DNA from: an uncultured Bacteroidales bacterium
GTDB lineage: Bacteria > Bacteroidota > Bacteroidia > Bacteroidales > Paludibacteraceae
DNA: 37,625 bases
NCBI GenBank assembly: GCA_937901225.1
Contig: CALCGX010000078.1
Location: forward strand, 1 to 37,625
Direction: 5' to 3'
Shown here in pieces: positions 1 to 7,715 of the stretch (within the stretch, counting starts at the first letter, position 1; each line of letters opens with the position of its first letter). A program made the translations under genes and the position numbers. Below the pieces are notes generated by a model. It did no database searches, was not told the DNA's origin, and worked only from the letters and a program-made list of their open reading frames with translations.

Positions 1-2
1 AA

Positions 3-362
3 AGCACAGCACCGGATATTTTGATCATTGACTCCATTCAAACACTGTATAACGAGGAAAATACCTCCTCTCCGGGCAGTGTATCTCAGGTCAAGGACTG
101 TACCATGACGTTGATGCATCTGAGCAAATCCAGAGGCGTCACAGTTTTTGTAGTCGGTCATATCAACAAAGATGGCGCTATTGCAGATAAGAACAAAGGA
201 GTGATCATCATGGGGAACGAAGGCAATGGTATATCGCCAGCTATTAGAGAACTCATTACTCATCCCATCCGAATACCTTCCTTCCCCGAAGATGCAGAGA
301 CGTCAGAGAGTCTGAATGTAGGTATTGCAACGGCTATTGTATTGGCAGAGTTTAGAAGATAA
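3..362 (+). CDS. Chimeric partial ORF: RadA fragment joined to TrmH/SpoU rRNA methyltransferase C-terminus
   Basis: The frame is open from base 3, so the 5' end lies outside the window. The first ~55 codons match the RadA (Sms) DNA-repair ATPase around Walker B: LIIDSIQTLY, then PGSVSQV and VGHINKDGAIA. RadA should continue with the KNRFG motif and a Lon-like domain. Instead, after about base 187, the frame reads IIMGNEGNGIS and then AETSESLNVGIATAI. These are the SAM-binding knot motifs at the C-terminus of SpoU/TrmH 2'-O-ribose methyltransferases. The two families are unrelated and neither is complete, so a hybrid enzyme is very unlikely. I read this as an assembly chimera at the contig end, or less likely a real deletion fusion. 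The stop lies 43 bases before the next gene. Confidence 0.75.
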   Translation, partial: STAPDILIIDSIQTLYNEENTSSPGSVSQVKDCTMTLMHLSKSRGVTVFVVGHINKDGAIADKNKGVIIMGNEGNGISPAIRELITHPIRIPSFPEDAETSESLNVGIATAIVLAEFRR

Positions 363-405
363 ACATTATAAATAAACACTAATATTAACCAAAAATTAAA
401 TGACC

Positions 406-2541
406 ATGAAAAAAATTACAGCTTTTTTGCTATTTGCTTGTATCGTTGGTCAAGCATATGCATGGAAACCTCAATTCGCAGGTCACCGCGGTAGCTATCG
501 CGGAGTGGAAAACACCGAAGAGGCCATGATGAATGGTATCAACCACTATGGTTATACTGGTTTGGAAATTGACGTCAAGACTACCAGCGATGGCGAGTAT
601 GTATGCTGGCACGATGATGATCTCTCTCGCGTGGGACACAATGTCACTATCCCTTACACCAAGTTTGCTGATATCAAGGACCTTACACTGACACAGACAC
701 GCGGCGGCGTTACCTATACCGCCAAGATTCTTACCGTAGATCGCTACCTAGAGATCTGCAAGGAGAATAATGTATTCCCTATCATCGAGCTCAAATGGGC
801 GGTGGGTATCAATAGCAACGATATGAGCCGCTTCCCAGGATTGTACAAGCTTATTGAGAAACACGGACTTGTAGAAGAAGCACGTATCTTGACATCTATG
901 CAACCATCATTGGAATATGTGCGTACCAATTATCCAAAATTACAATGCCAATACCTCTGTTATGAAGTTACTCAAGCACGTTATGAGTGGTGCAAGCAAT
1001 GGGGTATCAACCCTAGCGTACAAACAGGCGGCTTGACCAAAGCTATGGCACGCAAATGCCACGATGCAGGCATGGAAGTTGTTTGCTGGACCGTCAACAG
1101 TAGCTCTGACTATAAAAAACATGGTGAACTTGGTTGTACCACTATGACTTGTGACTACCTCGTACCAGCCGACATGCCTGAGCTAGAAGATATCGACTGG
1201 GAGGCTCTTTCACCCACTCCTCCACTAGATCACCTCTATGTAACCCCGCTCTTCAACTATAGCGAAACAGCAGGAAACTTGCCAGCTAATTTCCCTACCA
1301 CCAAATCAGGTAGCTATGTCAATGCACAAGAAGCAGCCTTTATCGACGGTGTATTCTATGTAGCTGACTACAGTGCTCGTAAAGTAGTAGCAGTAGACAC
1401 CACAGGCAAAGTATGGGAACCAGGTATTGAAAACGCCAACCTTCGCCACGGTATTTGCCGCGATGATGCTGGCAACTTGATTCTTCATACTTCAGCAGAT
1501 GCAAAGGTACCTACACAACTGACGGTGCTGAAAGCAGAAGACAACTCTGAGCATGTTATCTCCTTCACACTCAACAACAATGGTCAAACCAACTTCCCAA
1601 CAGCGAGCGGTGATATATTCTCTGCTGCTGGTGGTTATGTATACTTTTTCCCTAACGGACAAACAACCGTGGAGGTGGTAAAGATTGCAAATGGCCAATT
1701 TGTTTCTACCACATCATGTCCAGTTAGTCTTACAGGTGCTACCGCAGGTTATGTGATTCCAATTGATAATAATCCTAATCACTTCATTTACCAAATACGT
1801 GCTAACGGCTATCATCTATACAAGAATGGAGACAAAGGCTCTTATTTGACTTCTCCAAACGGAACAACCGCTCCTTCACGCAACAACACTGTAGGTGGTG
1901 CATTATTCCAATTGAATGGTCACGATATGTTCGTTTACACCTCTGGCGCACACTACAAGGGTGGCTGGACCGTACGCGACATGACTTCCGCCGAACTGAC
2001 ACCAATGTACACCCAAGAGCAATTGGGTAATGGTGGCTACAATGCCAACGCATCAGTAGGCGCCTTCTTCTGGTGGGAGCGTCTTGACTCAGTAACCGTT
2101 AATCTTTATGAGTATTGTCTTGGACATGGTATTGCAGGTTGGGAACTCAGCGCTGAGCCTCACAAGATTCGCGTGCAGGACTTCACACTTAGTGCAAGCA
2201 ATATCACCATAGAAAAAGGCGACACTGCTCATCTTCAAGCGATCATTACTCCCTCGAATGCAGCTGACCAAGATGTCACATGGCGCTATTCTCCTACTAA
2301 CCGTTCTTCCAAACTCAGCAGCAAAGGCTTGACAGCCACATTCACCTCCACCAAAGAGGGCACCTATACCGTCACTGCTACTTTGGGAGAAAGAACAGCT
2401 ACTTGTGAAGTGACAGTTACCACACCAACGGGTGTACAAAACATCACTACCATCCAACAAGAAGGCAAATACCTCCACAACGGACAAATACACGTTGTTA
2501 ATGGTGGTAAAACATACACAATAGACGGAAAACAGTTGTGA
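406..2541 (+). CDS. Secreted glycerophosphodiester phosphodiesterase-family protein with Ig-like domain
   Basis: A 711-aa exported protein. The signal peptide starts MKKITAFLLFACIVGQAYA. An ATG two codons upstream (400) is possible, but 406 gives a typical signal-peptide start. The mature protein opens with a GDPD catalytic domain (about residues 20-260): FAGHRG supplies the first catalytic His, GLEIDV the acidic metal ligand, and WHDDDL the second His. GDPD enzymes hydrolyse glycerophosphodiesters to glycerol-3-phosphate and an alcohol. Residues ~275-590 are rich in beta strands (VFYVADYSARKVVAVDTTGK) and may form a propeller-like module; I do not recognise the family. A bacterial Ig-like (Big_2) domain follows at about 600-670 (ITIEKGDTAHLQAIITPSN). 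The end (NGGKTYTIDGKQL) resembles a short C-terminal tail seen in Bacteroidales surface proteins. It probably acts in the periplasm or at the surface in scavenging phosphodiesters. Confidence 0.85.
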   Translation: MKKITAFLLFACIVGQAYAWKPQFAGHRGSYRGVENTEEAMMNGINHYGYTGLEIDVKTTSDGEYVCWHDDDLSRVGHNVTIPYTKFADIKDLTLTQTRGGVTYTAKILTVDRYLEICKENNVFPIIELKWAVGINSNDMSRFPGLYKLIEKHGLVEEARILTSMQPSLEYVRTNYPKLQCQYLCYEVTQARYEWCKQWGINPSVQTGGLTKAMARKCHDAGMEVVCWTVNSSSDYKKHGELGCTTMTCDYLVPADMPELEDIDWEALSPTPPLDHLYVTPLFNYSETAGNLPANFPTTKSGSYVNAQEAAFIDGVFYVADYSARKVVAVDTTGKVWEPGIENANLRHGICRDDAGNLILHTSADAKVPTQLTVLKAEDNSEHVISFTLNNNGQTNFPTASGDIFSAAGGYVYFFPNGQTTVEVVKIANGQFVSTTSCPVSLTGATAGYVIPIDNNPNHFIYQIRANGYHLYKNGDKGSYLTSPNGTTAPSRNNTVGGALFQLNGHDMFVYTSGAHYKGGWTVRDMTSAELTPMYTQEQLGNGGYNANASVGAFFWWERLDSVTVNLYEYCLGHGIAGWELSAEPHKIRVQDFTLSASNITIEKGDTAHLQAIITPSNAADQDVTWRYSPTNRSSKLSSKGLTATFTSTKEGTYTVTATLGERTATCEVTVTTPTGVQNITTIQQEGKYLHNGQIHVVNGGKTYTIDGKQL

Positions 2542-2575
2542 GAAATAAAAAATAATCGTTTTTTATAGCTTTTTC

Positions 2576-2606
2576 TTGCATATTTCATGAAAATGTTGTA
2601 ATTTTG
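2576..2606 (+). promoter_or_regulatory. Bacteroidota-type promoter for bamD-rpoZ-coaBC
   Basis: A TTG (2576-2578) lies 20 bases before TAATTTTG (2599-2606), matching the Bacteroidota -33/-7 pattern TTG-N20-TAnnTTTG. The predicted start is near 2612, about 50 bases before bamD. Confidence 0.65.
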
Positions 2607-2662
2607 CAGACTGATTAGTATTTTGACTTAAAGTGGGCTATTAAAATCTCCCCATCAAAGAA

Positions 2663-3481
2663 ATGCAGAGTGTATGTAGTAAAATAGGACGTGGGATATG
2701 TGTGCTGGTATGCGCACTATGCTTACATGGTTGCGGCGAATATCAGGCTTTGCTCAAATCCAAAGACCCAGAATTGAAATACCAGAAAGCATTGACATAT
2801 TTCAACGACAAGCAATATGTAAAAGCGCAAACACTGCTTGATGAGGTCACTCCTTACTACAAAGGTACCGACCGTTCACAAGATGTATTGGCATACCTAT
2901 CGCGCTGCTACATAGGGCAAAAGGACTATATCTCTGCTGCCGAATACTATCAGGCATATATCCGCAATTATCCCAAAGGGCGCTATATCATAGAGGCACG
3001 CTTTCAAGTAGGCCATTGCTACTATTTGGATGCACCCGATGCACGATTGGATCAAGCTGACACCAAAAAAGCGATTGAGTTTTATACCCAGTTTATAGAA
3101 TTATACCCAGAGAGTCCATATGCCGAACAAGCATACAAAGAGATGAACGAATTGTATGATAAGTTGGCATACAAAGAGTATCTGAGCGCAAAGTTGTATT
3201 ACAATCTTGGCACTTATTTAGGTAACAACTACTTAAGTGCTGAGATTGTAGCTAAAAATGCACTCAAGAACTACCCCACTAACAAGTATCAAGAGGAACT
3301 CAGTTGGTTGATTCTTCAAGCTAAATACCAACAGATGGTAAACTCCATCGATAGCAAAAAAGAGGATCGTGCGCGCGAGGCGGAGGATGAATACTATAGT
3401 TTTACCACCGAATATCCTAATTCAAAGCATATCGCAGCAGCGGAACGAATCAACAAAGAAATAAAAAAAATACTACAATAA
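2663..3481 (+). CDS. bamD: Outer-membrane assembly lipoprotein BamD
   Basis: A 272-aa lipoprotein of the BAM complex, which inserts beta-barrel proteins into the outer membrane. The N-terminal signal ends in a lipobox LHGC, with lipidated Cys24. The rest is TPR-like helical repeats: YQKALTYFNDKQYVKAQTLL, then SAAEYYQAYIRNYPKG, then AIEFYTQFIELYPESPYAEQ, which is the classical BamD/ComL pattern. Length fits the family (240-290 aa). The stop is one base before the next start, so bamD and the omega-like gene are translationally close. A bamD-rpoZ-coaBC order is common in Bacteroidales, which supports the call. The promoter is at 2576-2606. Confidence 0.92.
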   Translation: MQSVCSKIGRGICVLVCALCLHGCGEYQALLKSKDPELKYQKALTYFNDKQYVKAQTLLDEVTPYYKGTDRSQDVLAYLSRCYIGQKDYISAAEYYQAYIRNYPKGRYIIEARFQVGHCYYLDAPDARLDQADTKKAIEFYTQFIELYPESPYAEQAYKEMNELYDKLAYKEYLSAKLYYNLGTYLGNNYLSAEIVAKNALKNYPTNKYQEELSWLILQAKYQQMVNSIDSKKEDRAREAEDEYYSFTTEYPNSKHIAAAERINKEIKKILQ

Positions 3482-3482
3482 T

Positions 3483-3818
3483 ATGATTGATTACAAGAAA
3501 ACAACTGCTCCCAAAACAACCATCACAAGGGACATGAACGAGCTTACTGAGAAAGTAGGCAATGTGTATGAGACCGTAGCAATTCTCGGCAAACGTAGCA
3601 ACCAAATCAGTATTGCTATGAAGAAAGAACTCGACTCTAAACTGCAAGACTTCTCTATTCCACAAGACTCTGCAGATGAGACTTTCGAGAATCAAGAGCA
3701 AATTGAGATCTCTAAAAACTATGAGCAATTACCAAAAGCTACATTGATTGCAACTCAAGAGTTTATTGATGACCAACTCATCTATCGTGGTAGCAACCGC
3801 GATGATTTGTTGAAATAA
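3483..3818 (+). CDS. rpoZ: RNA polymerase omega-like subunit (Rpb6 family, Bacteroidota type)
   Basis: A 111-aa protein with the Bacteroidota omega/Rpb6-like signature: TVAILGKRSNQIS in the first half and QIEISKNYEQLPKATLIATQEF in the second. It is the small RNA polymerase subunit that helps fold and hold beta-prime. It lies one base after bamD and 55 bases before coaBC, the expected operon position. No enzyme motif is present. The main uncertainty is naming: databases call this family either omega or a hypothetical DUF. The position and the LGKR..QI motif favour omega. Confidence 0.8.
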   Translation: MIDYKKTTAPKTTITRDMNELTEKVGNVYETVAILGKRSNQISIAMKKELDSKLQDFSIPQDSADETFENQEQIEISKNYEQLPKATLIATQEFIDDQLIYRGSNRDDLLK

Positions 3819-3873
3819 GACCGCACTAAGGTGCTGGGAGACAAGCAACTGTCCTTCAGCAAAGCGATCTAAA

Positions 3874-5088
3874 ATGAATTTAGCGGGTAAACATATTTTA
3901 GTTGGAATCAGCGGCGGTATTGCTGCTTACAAGATTCCAGAACTAATCCGCCTACTCAAGAAAGCAGGTGCAGATGTGCAGGTGACAACTACCAAGAATG
4001 CCTTGGAGTTTGTCACCTCTCTTACTCTGCAAACCGTCAGTGGTCATAAGGTATATTCGGATGTCTTTGCCGCCATTAACGAACATAGCACAGAACATAT
4101 CTCCCTACCCGATTGGGCTGACTTGATGATCATCGCTCCCGCAACAGCCAATGTGTTGGGTAAGATGGCACATGGCATAGCTGATGATGCCTTGACTACC
4201 ACTTTCGCAGCAATGCGAAAGCCCGTGGTGATTGCCCCTGCAATGAATGACAAGATGTATCTATCGCCCGCAACCCAACAAGCCATACGCACCCTATCCG
4301 AATGGGACAACATCACCATGCTGGATTGCGCTGATGGTCCTTTGGCTTGTGGTACAACAGGAAAAGGACGTATGCAAGAGATTGACGTACTTGCTGCGGC
4401 GGTAGAATATGCTCTAACTCCTAAGACATTGGAAGGCAAACACATACTTATCACTGCGGGACCAACGCAAGAGGCAATCGATCCTGTACGCTATATCAGC
4501 AATGCATCTACTGGAAAGATGGGCTACGCGCTCGTGCGCGCGTGTTTAAATAGAGGTGCAGAAGTCACTCTGGTAAGCGGTCCAACACATTTATCGCTAA
4601 AAGCATGGCAAGCGTTTTGCCCATTAAATGTAGTAGATGTAGTATCGAGTGCCGACATGTGCAACGCTACCACAAAGGCATTCACACAAGCCGACATTGC
4701 CATTATGTGTGCCGCTGTAGCAGATTTCACGCCCTGCCATACCGCCGACAAGAAAATCAAAAAACAGGAATTATCCATTGGCAACTCTCAACTATCAATT
4801 GAGTTAAAAACAACTACCGACATTGCAGCTACATTGGGAGCTTCTAAACAAGCACACCAGCGACTGATTGGTTTCGCATTGGAAACGCACGATGAGCACG
4901 CCAATGCTGAGCGTAAATTGCAGACCAAGAACCTTGATATGATTGTGCTTAACTCGCTGCAAGACAAGGGGGCTGGATTTGGAGTAGATACCAACAAAGT
5001 GACCCTACTCTACGCCGATGGCACAAAAAAAGACCTCCCACTTCTTCTCAAGCAGGAGGTCGCAGATACAATTATCGATTCTATCTAA
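3874..5088 (+). CDS. coaBC: Bifunctional CoaBC (phosphopantothenoylcysteine synthetase/decarboxylase)
   Basis: A 404-aa bifunctional enzyme of coenzyme A synthesis. It joins cysteine to 4'-phosphopantothenate with CTP (CoaB), then decarboxylates the product to 4'-phosphopantetheine (CoaC). The N-terminal flavoprotein domain (1-185) has GISGGIAAYK for FMN, the catalytic EHISL (His75), the PAMN motif (122-125), and the active-site lid ADGPLACGTTGKGRM with Cys159. The C-terminal CoaB domain begins at GPTQEAIDPVRYISNASTGK, has AAVADF at 280-285, and carries the lysine cluster KKIKK near 293-297. Length is typical. It closes the bamD operon. Its stop is two bases from the stop of the convergent DUF3276 gene, with no visible terminator between them. 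Confidence 0.95.
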   Translation: MNLAGKHILVGISGGIAAYKIPELIRLLKKAGADVQVTTTKNALEFVTSLTLQTVSGHKVYSDVFAAINEHSTEHISLPDWADLMIIAPATANVLGKMAHGIADDALTTTFAAMRKPVVIAPAMNDKMYLSPATQQAIRTLSEWDNITMLDCADGPLACGTTGKGRMQEIDVLAAAVEYALTPKTLEGKHILITAGPTQEAIDPVRYISNASTGKMGYALVRACLNRGAEVTLVSGPTHLSLKAWQAFCPLNVVDVVSSADMCNATTKAFTQADIAIMCAAVADFTPCHTADKKIKKQELSIGNSQLSIELKTTTDIAATLGASKQAHQRLIGFALETHDEHANAERKLQTKNLDMIVLNSLQDKGAGFGVDTNKVTLLYADGTKKDLPLLLKQEVADTIIDSI

Positions 5089-5090
5089 AC

Positions 5091-5486
5091 TTAATTCTTC
5101 AATTTATTCAGGAGACTACCTAGTAGTGATTTATCTTCAGGCTTCTCCTCTACAGTTTCTACAGCAACAGGTGCTTCCTCTGTTTCTGGAGTCCACTCTT
5201 GACGCTCCTCTATTGCTCCTAACTGACTTTGCACAAAAGCAATTACGTCATTCAATCCTTCGGTGAAATGAGCAAAATCTTCCTTGTAGAGGAACACTTT
5301 GTGTTTCTCAAATTGTGGAGGCTCAGATTCACCTGTTTGTTTGCGCTTGCTCTCTGTGATGCAGAGGTACAAATCTTCATTGCGAGCCTTCTTAACATCT
5401 AAATAATAGATACGCTTACCCGCTTTCACCGAACGAGAATACACGATTTCTGGTTCAGTTTTTCCTTCAAATCTACGATTTTCCAT
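5091..5486 (-). CDS. DUF3276 / PUR-alpha-like nucleic-acid-binding protein
   Basis: A 131-aa protein of the Bacteroidota DUF3276 family, related to the PUR domain of eukaryotic PUR-alpha and Borrelia BpuR, which binds single-stranded DNA or RNA. Visible family features are an N-terminal strand-rich half (EIVYSRSVKAGKRIYYLDV, then LYLCITESKR) and an F-x-K-H-K-V-F-L-Y-K-E-D-F segment leading to a helix. The C-terminal ~40 residues are acidic, Pro/Val-rich and probably disordered, ending in a basic LLNKLKN. It is monocistronic, with a promoter match on its own strand at 5522-5553. Its exact target is unknown; a general RNA-binding regulatory role is inferred from the family. Confidence 0.8.
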   Translation of the reverse strand: MENRRFEGKTEPEIVYSRSVKAGKRIYYLDVKKARNEDLYLCITESKRKQTGESEPPQFEKHKVFLYKEDFAHFTEGLNDVIAFVQSQLGAIEERQEWTPETEEAPVAVETVEEKPEDKSLLGSLLNKLKN

Positions 5487-5521
5487 CTCTTTAATCTTGC
5501 TATTTAATTAAATTTGCGCTG

Positions 5522-5553
5522 CAAAATTAATATTTTTTTTTCACATACGCAAA
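5522..5553 (-). promoter_or_regulatory. Promoter for the DUF3276 gene
   Basis: On the minus strand TAATTTTG (5529-5522) follows TTTG (5553-5550) after 20 bases, the Bacteroidota consensus. The predicted leader is about 30 bases. Confidence 0.6.
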
Positions 5554-5713
5554 TTCGTATGCAAGAAAAACTTGTTTTTGTAACATTAACCACATTTAAA
5601 CAACAAAATCGCTTAACATTTGCTAGTACTAATGTATCTATCTCCCCCACCCCTCTATTCTGCAAAGTCAAAAATACAAATCACTATTTTTATAAAAAAA
5701 ATAGAAATATTTC

Positions 5714-5744
5714 TTGCGTATTTAAGAAAAAAACTGTATCTTTG
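5714..5744 (+). promoter_or_regulatory. Promoter of the pyr-gua operon
   Basis: TTG (5714-5716) is followed after 20 bases by TATCTTTG (5737-5744). The predicted start near 5750 leaves a ~20-base leader before the pyrC ATG at 5772. That supports this start over an upstream in-frame extension, which has no family similarity. I see no clear attenuator or PyrR-type leader, which would need more room. Confidence 0.65.
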
Positions 5745-5771
5745 CATGCAAATTTAAAATTTGCACCAAAG

Positions 5772-6899
5772 ATGGCGATTCAACGCAACATAGTACAAAT
5801 TCCGGCTCTAGTGGATCTTCATGTCCACTTCCGTGAGCCGGGTTTTTCGTATAAGGAGACTATCCAAACAGGTAGCATGGCGGCAGCTGCATCTGGCTAT
5901 AGCGCAGTCTTCACGATGCCTAACCTAAACCCCGTTCCAGACACAGTTGAGCACCTCCAAGAGCAGCTCGATATTATCCGCCGCGATACTTACACCGGTG
6001 TCTATCCTTTTGCGTCCATCACGATGGGGCAGAAAGGAGCAGGAGAGTTGGTTGACTTTGAGGCTTTGGCTCCATATGTCAAAGGTTTCTCGGATGACGG
6101 CCGCGGCGTGCAAAGCGAGGAACTTATGCGCGAGGCCATGAAGCGTATTCATGCCGTAGATCGCCTCATGGTGGCTCACTGCGAAGTAGAAGCACTCCTC
6201 AATGGCGGCTATATCCACGCTGGCGAGTATGCCAAAAAGAATGGACACCGTGGCATCGTGTCTGAGAGCGAGTGGCAAGAGATAGAACGCGACATCCGTC
6301 TGGTAGAAGAGACAGGGTGTCGTTTTCATATATGCCATATCTCCACCAAAGAGTCTGTGGCGCTTATTCGCGAAGCGAAAGCCAAAGGTCTGCCAGTCAC
6401 TTGCGAGACAGCGCCTCACTATATCCTCCTCACCGACAACGACTTACAAGAAGATGGCAAGTGGAAGATGAACCCACCTCTCCGCGCCGAGGAAGACCGC
6501 CTCGCGCTTATTGAGGGTATCAAAGATGGCACCATCGACTGTATCGCCACTGACCACGCACCCCATAGTGCAGAAGAGAAAAGCCGCGGACTAGAGAAAA
6601 GCGCCTTCGGTATCGTCGGCTTAGAAACGGCTTTCCCGCTCATGTACACCCACTTCGTCAAGACGGGTATCATTACTTTTGAGCGTCTTATCGAACTCAT
6701 GTCCACCAATCCTGCTCGTATCATCGGTTTAGACAATACCCAATCGTTTGCCTACTTCGACTTAGATGCGTGCTACAAGATCGACCCTGCGAATTTCCTG
6801 TCTATGGGACAAGCCATGCCTTTCGAAGGATGGGAAGTATATGGCAAGTGCGTGAAGACGGTGGTGAATGGGGTGACAGTGTATAGTGTGCAAGGTTAA
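5772..6899 (+). CDS. pyrC: Dihydroorotase, compact form
   Basis: A 375-aa zinc amidohydrolase that cyclises carbamoyl-aspartate to dihydroorotate, the third step of UMP synthesis. Metal and substrate motifs are visible: DLHVHFREPG (His-x-His plus Arg), FTMPN, FSDDGRGVQ, the ligand histidines in MVAHCEV and FHICHIST, and ATDHAPH with the catalytic Asp. The protein begins almost directly at the first zinc motif, so it lacks most of the N-terminal beta-sandwich strands present in usual class I enzymes (about 420-450 aa). The C-terminal strands (YGKCVKTVVNGVTVY) remain. It is the first gene of the operon, followed by a 40-base gap made mainly of heptamer repeats before pyrK. Confidence 0.93.
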   Translation: MAIQRNIVQIPALVDLHVHFREPGFSYKETIQTGSMAAAASGYSAVFTMPNLNPVPDTVEHLQEQLDIIRRDTYTGVYPFASITMGQKGAGELVDFEALAPYVKGFSDDGRGVQSEELMREAMKRIHAVDRLMVAHCEVEALLNGGYIHAGEYAKKNGHRGIVSESEWQEIERDIRLVEETGCRFHICHISTKESVALIREAKAKGLPVTCETAPHYILLTDNDLQEDGKWKMNPPLRAEEDRLALIEGIKDGTIDCIATDHAPHSAEEKSRGLEKSAFGIVGLETAFPLMYTHFVKTGIITFERLIELMSTNPARIIGLDNTQSFAYFDLDACYKIDPANFLSMGQAMPFEGWEVYGKCVKTVVNGVTVYSVQG

Positions 6900-6905
6900 A
6901 AGGCG

Positions 6906-6932
6906 AAAGGTTAAAGGTTAAAGGTTAAAGGT
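6906..6932 (+). repeat. Heptamer tandem repeat (AAAGGTT x3.9) in the pyrC-pyrK gap
   Basis: Three perfect AAAGGTT units plus AAAGGT run directly up to the pyrK translation start region. The purine-rich units could act as or near the ribosome-binding region. See the finding on the operon's short repeats. Confidence 0.85.
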
Positions 6933-6939
6933 AATAATT

Positions 6940-7665
6940 ATGAAGCAAAGATTATTTGAAATACAATCCAACGAACAAATAGCTAAGAGTGTCTATCGCA
7001 TGCAGCTTGGTGGCGATACTACGGGCATTCTTCCTGGCCAGTTCGTGAATATACGCGTACAAGGTCAATTCCTTCGCCGCCCCATCTCTGTCTGCAACAT
7101 CGCCGACGGCATACTCACTATTATATATAAGGTAGTGGGTGTAGGTACAGAGGCGATGAGCCATTTGCCCATCGGCACTAAACTCGATATACTCACCGTC
7201 TTGGGCAATGGCTATGACCTCAGCAAAGCAGGCGATGCACCTCTGCTTGTCGGCGGTGGCGTAGGTGTACCTCCAATGTACATGCTCGCTCGCCAACTCC
7301 GCGAAATGGGCAAAGACGTTCGTGTCATCCTTGGCTTCAACACCAAAGACGAAGTCTTCTACGAAGAGGAGTTTCGTGCGCTCGGTTGCGATGTTACCGT
7401 CACCACTGTGGACGGCAGCCATGGCGTGAAGGGCTTTGTAACCAACGCCTTAGACGGCAAACAATCCTACTATTACACTTGCGGACCATTGCCCATGATT
7501 AAAGCCCTCCTGCAAGCCGCTGGCACTAATGGCGAAGTAAGCATGGAAGAACGAATGGGTTGTGGCTTTGGTGCATGTATGGGTTGCACGATACAAACGA
7601 CTAAAGGACCAAAACGCGTCTGCAAAGAAGGACCAGTGTTCGCAGCAAGCGAGTTGCTGCTCTAG
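6940..7665 (+). CDS. pyrK: Dihydroorotate dehydrogenase B, electron-transfer subunit PyrK
   Basis: A 241-aa flavo-iron-sulfur subunit that passes electrons from the PyrDB catalytic subunit to NAD+. The ferredoxin-reductase-like N-terminal barrel contains LPGQFVNIR and RRPISVCN for FAD. The nucleotide-binding half has PLLVGGGVGVPPMY and CGPLPMI. The C-terminal [2Fe-2S] cluster has the family spacing, with Cys208, Cys213, Cys216 and Cys228 (MGCGFGACMGC, then RVC). Length is typical (240-260 aa). Lying next to pyrD of class 1B confirms an NAD-dependent two-subunit dihydroorotate dehydrogenase. Confidence 0.95.
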   Translation: MKQRLFEIQSNEQIAKSVYRMQLGGDTTGILPGQFVNIRVQGQFLRRPISVCNIADGILTIIYKVVGVGTEAMSHLPIGTKLDILTVLGNGYDLSKAGDAPLLVGGGVGVPPMYMLARQLREMGKDVRVILGFNTKDEVFYEEEFRALGCDVTVTTVDGSHGVKGFVTNALDGKQSYYYTCGPLPMIKALLQAAGTNGEVSMEERMGCGFGACMGCTIQTTKGPKRVCKEGPVFAASELLL

Positions 7666-7705
7666 TTTAGAGAACGCCCTACGGGCTACAGTTTAGAGTT
7701 TAGAG
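7665..7705 (+). repeat. Structured intergenic element, copy 1 (GTTTAGAG-AAC-hairpin-TACA-GTTTAGAG)
   Basis: GTTTAGAG (7665-7672), AAC, a GC stem GCCC-tac-GGGC (7676-7686), TACA, then GTTTAGAG (7691-7698) and TTTAGAG (7699-7705) fill the pyrK-pyrD gap. A second copy with the same plan but changed bases lies at 23809-23844. Confidence 0.7.
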
Positions 7706-7715
7706 GCAAGAATAT

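Noticed and set aside
5514..5771. In-frame upstream extension of pyrC by 86 codons.
   Set aside because: The extension runs through both promoters, is AT-rich without similarity, and the family start lies just before the HxH zinc motif.
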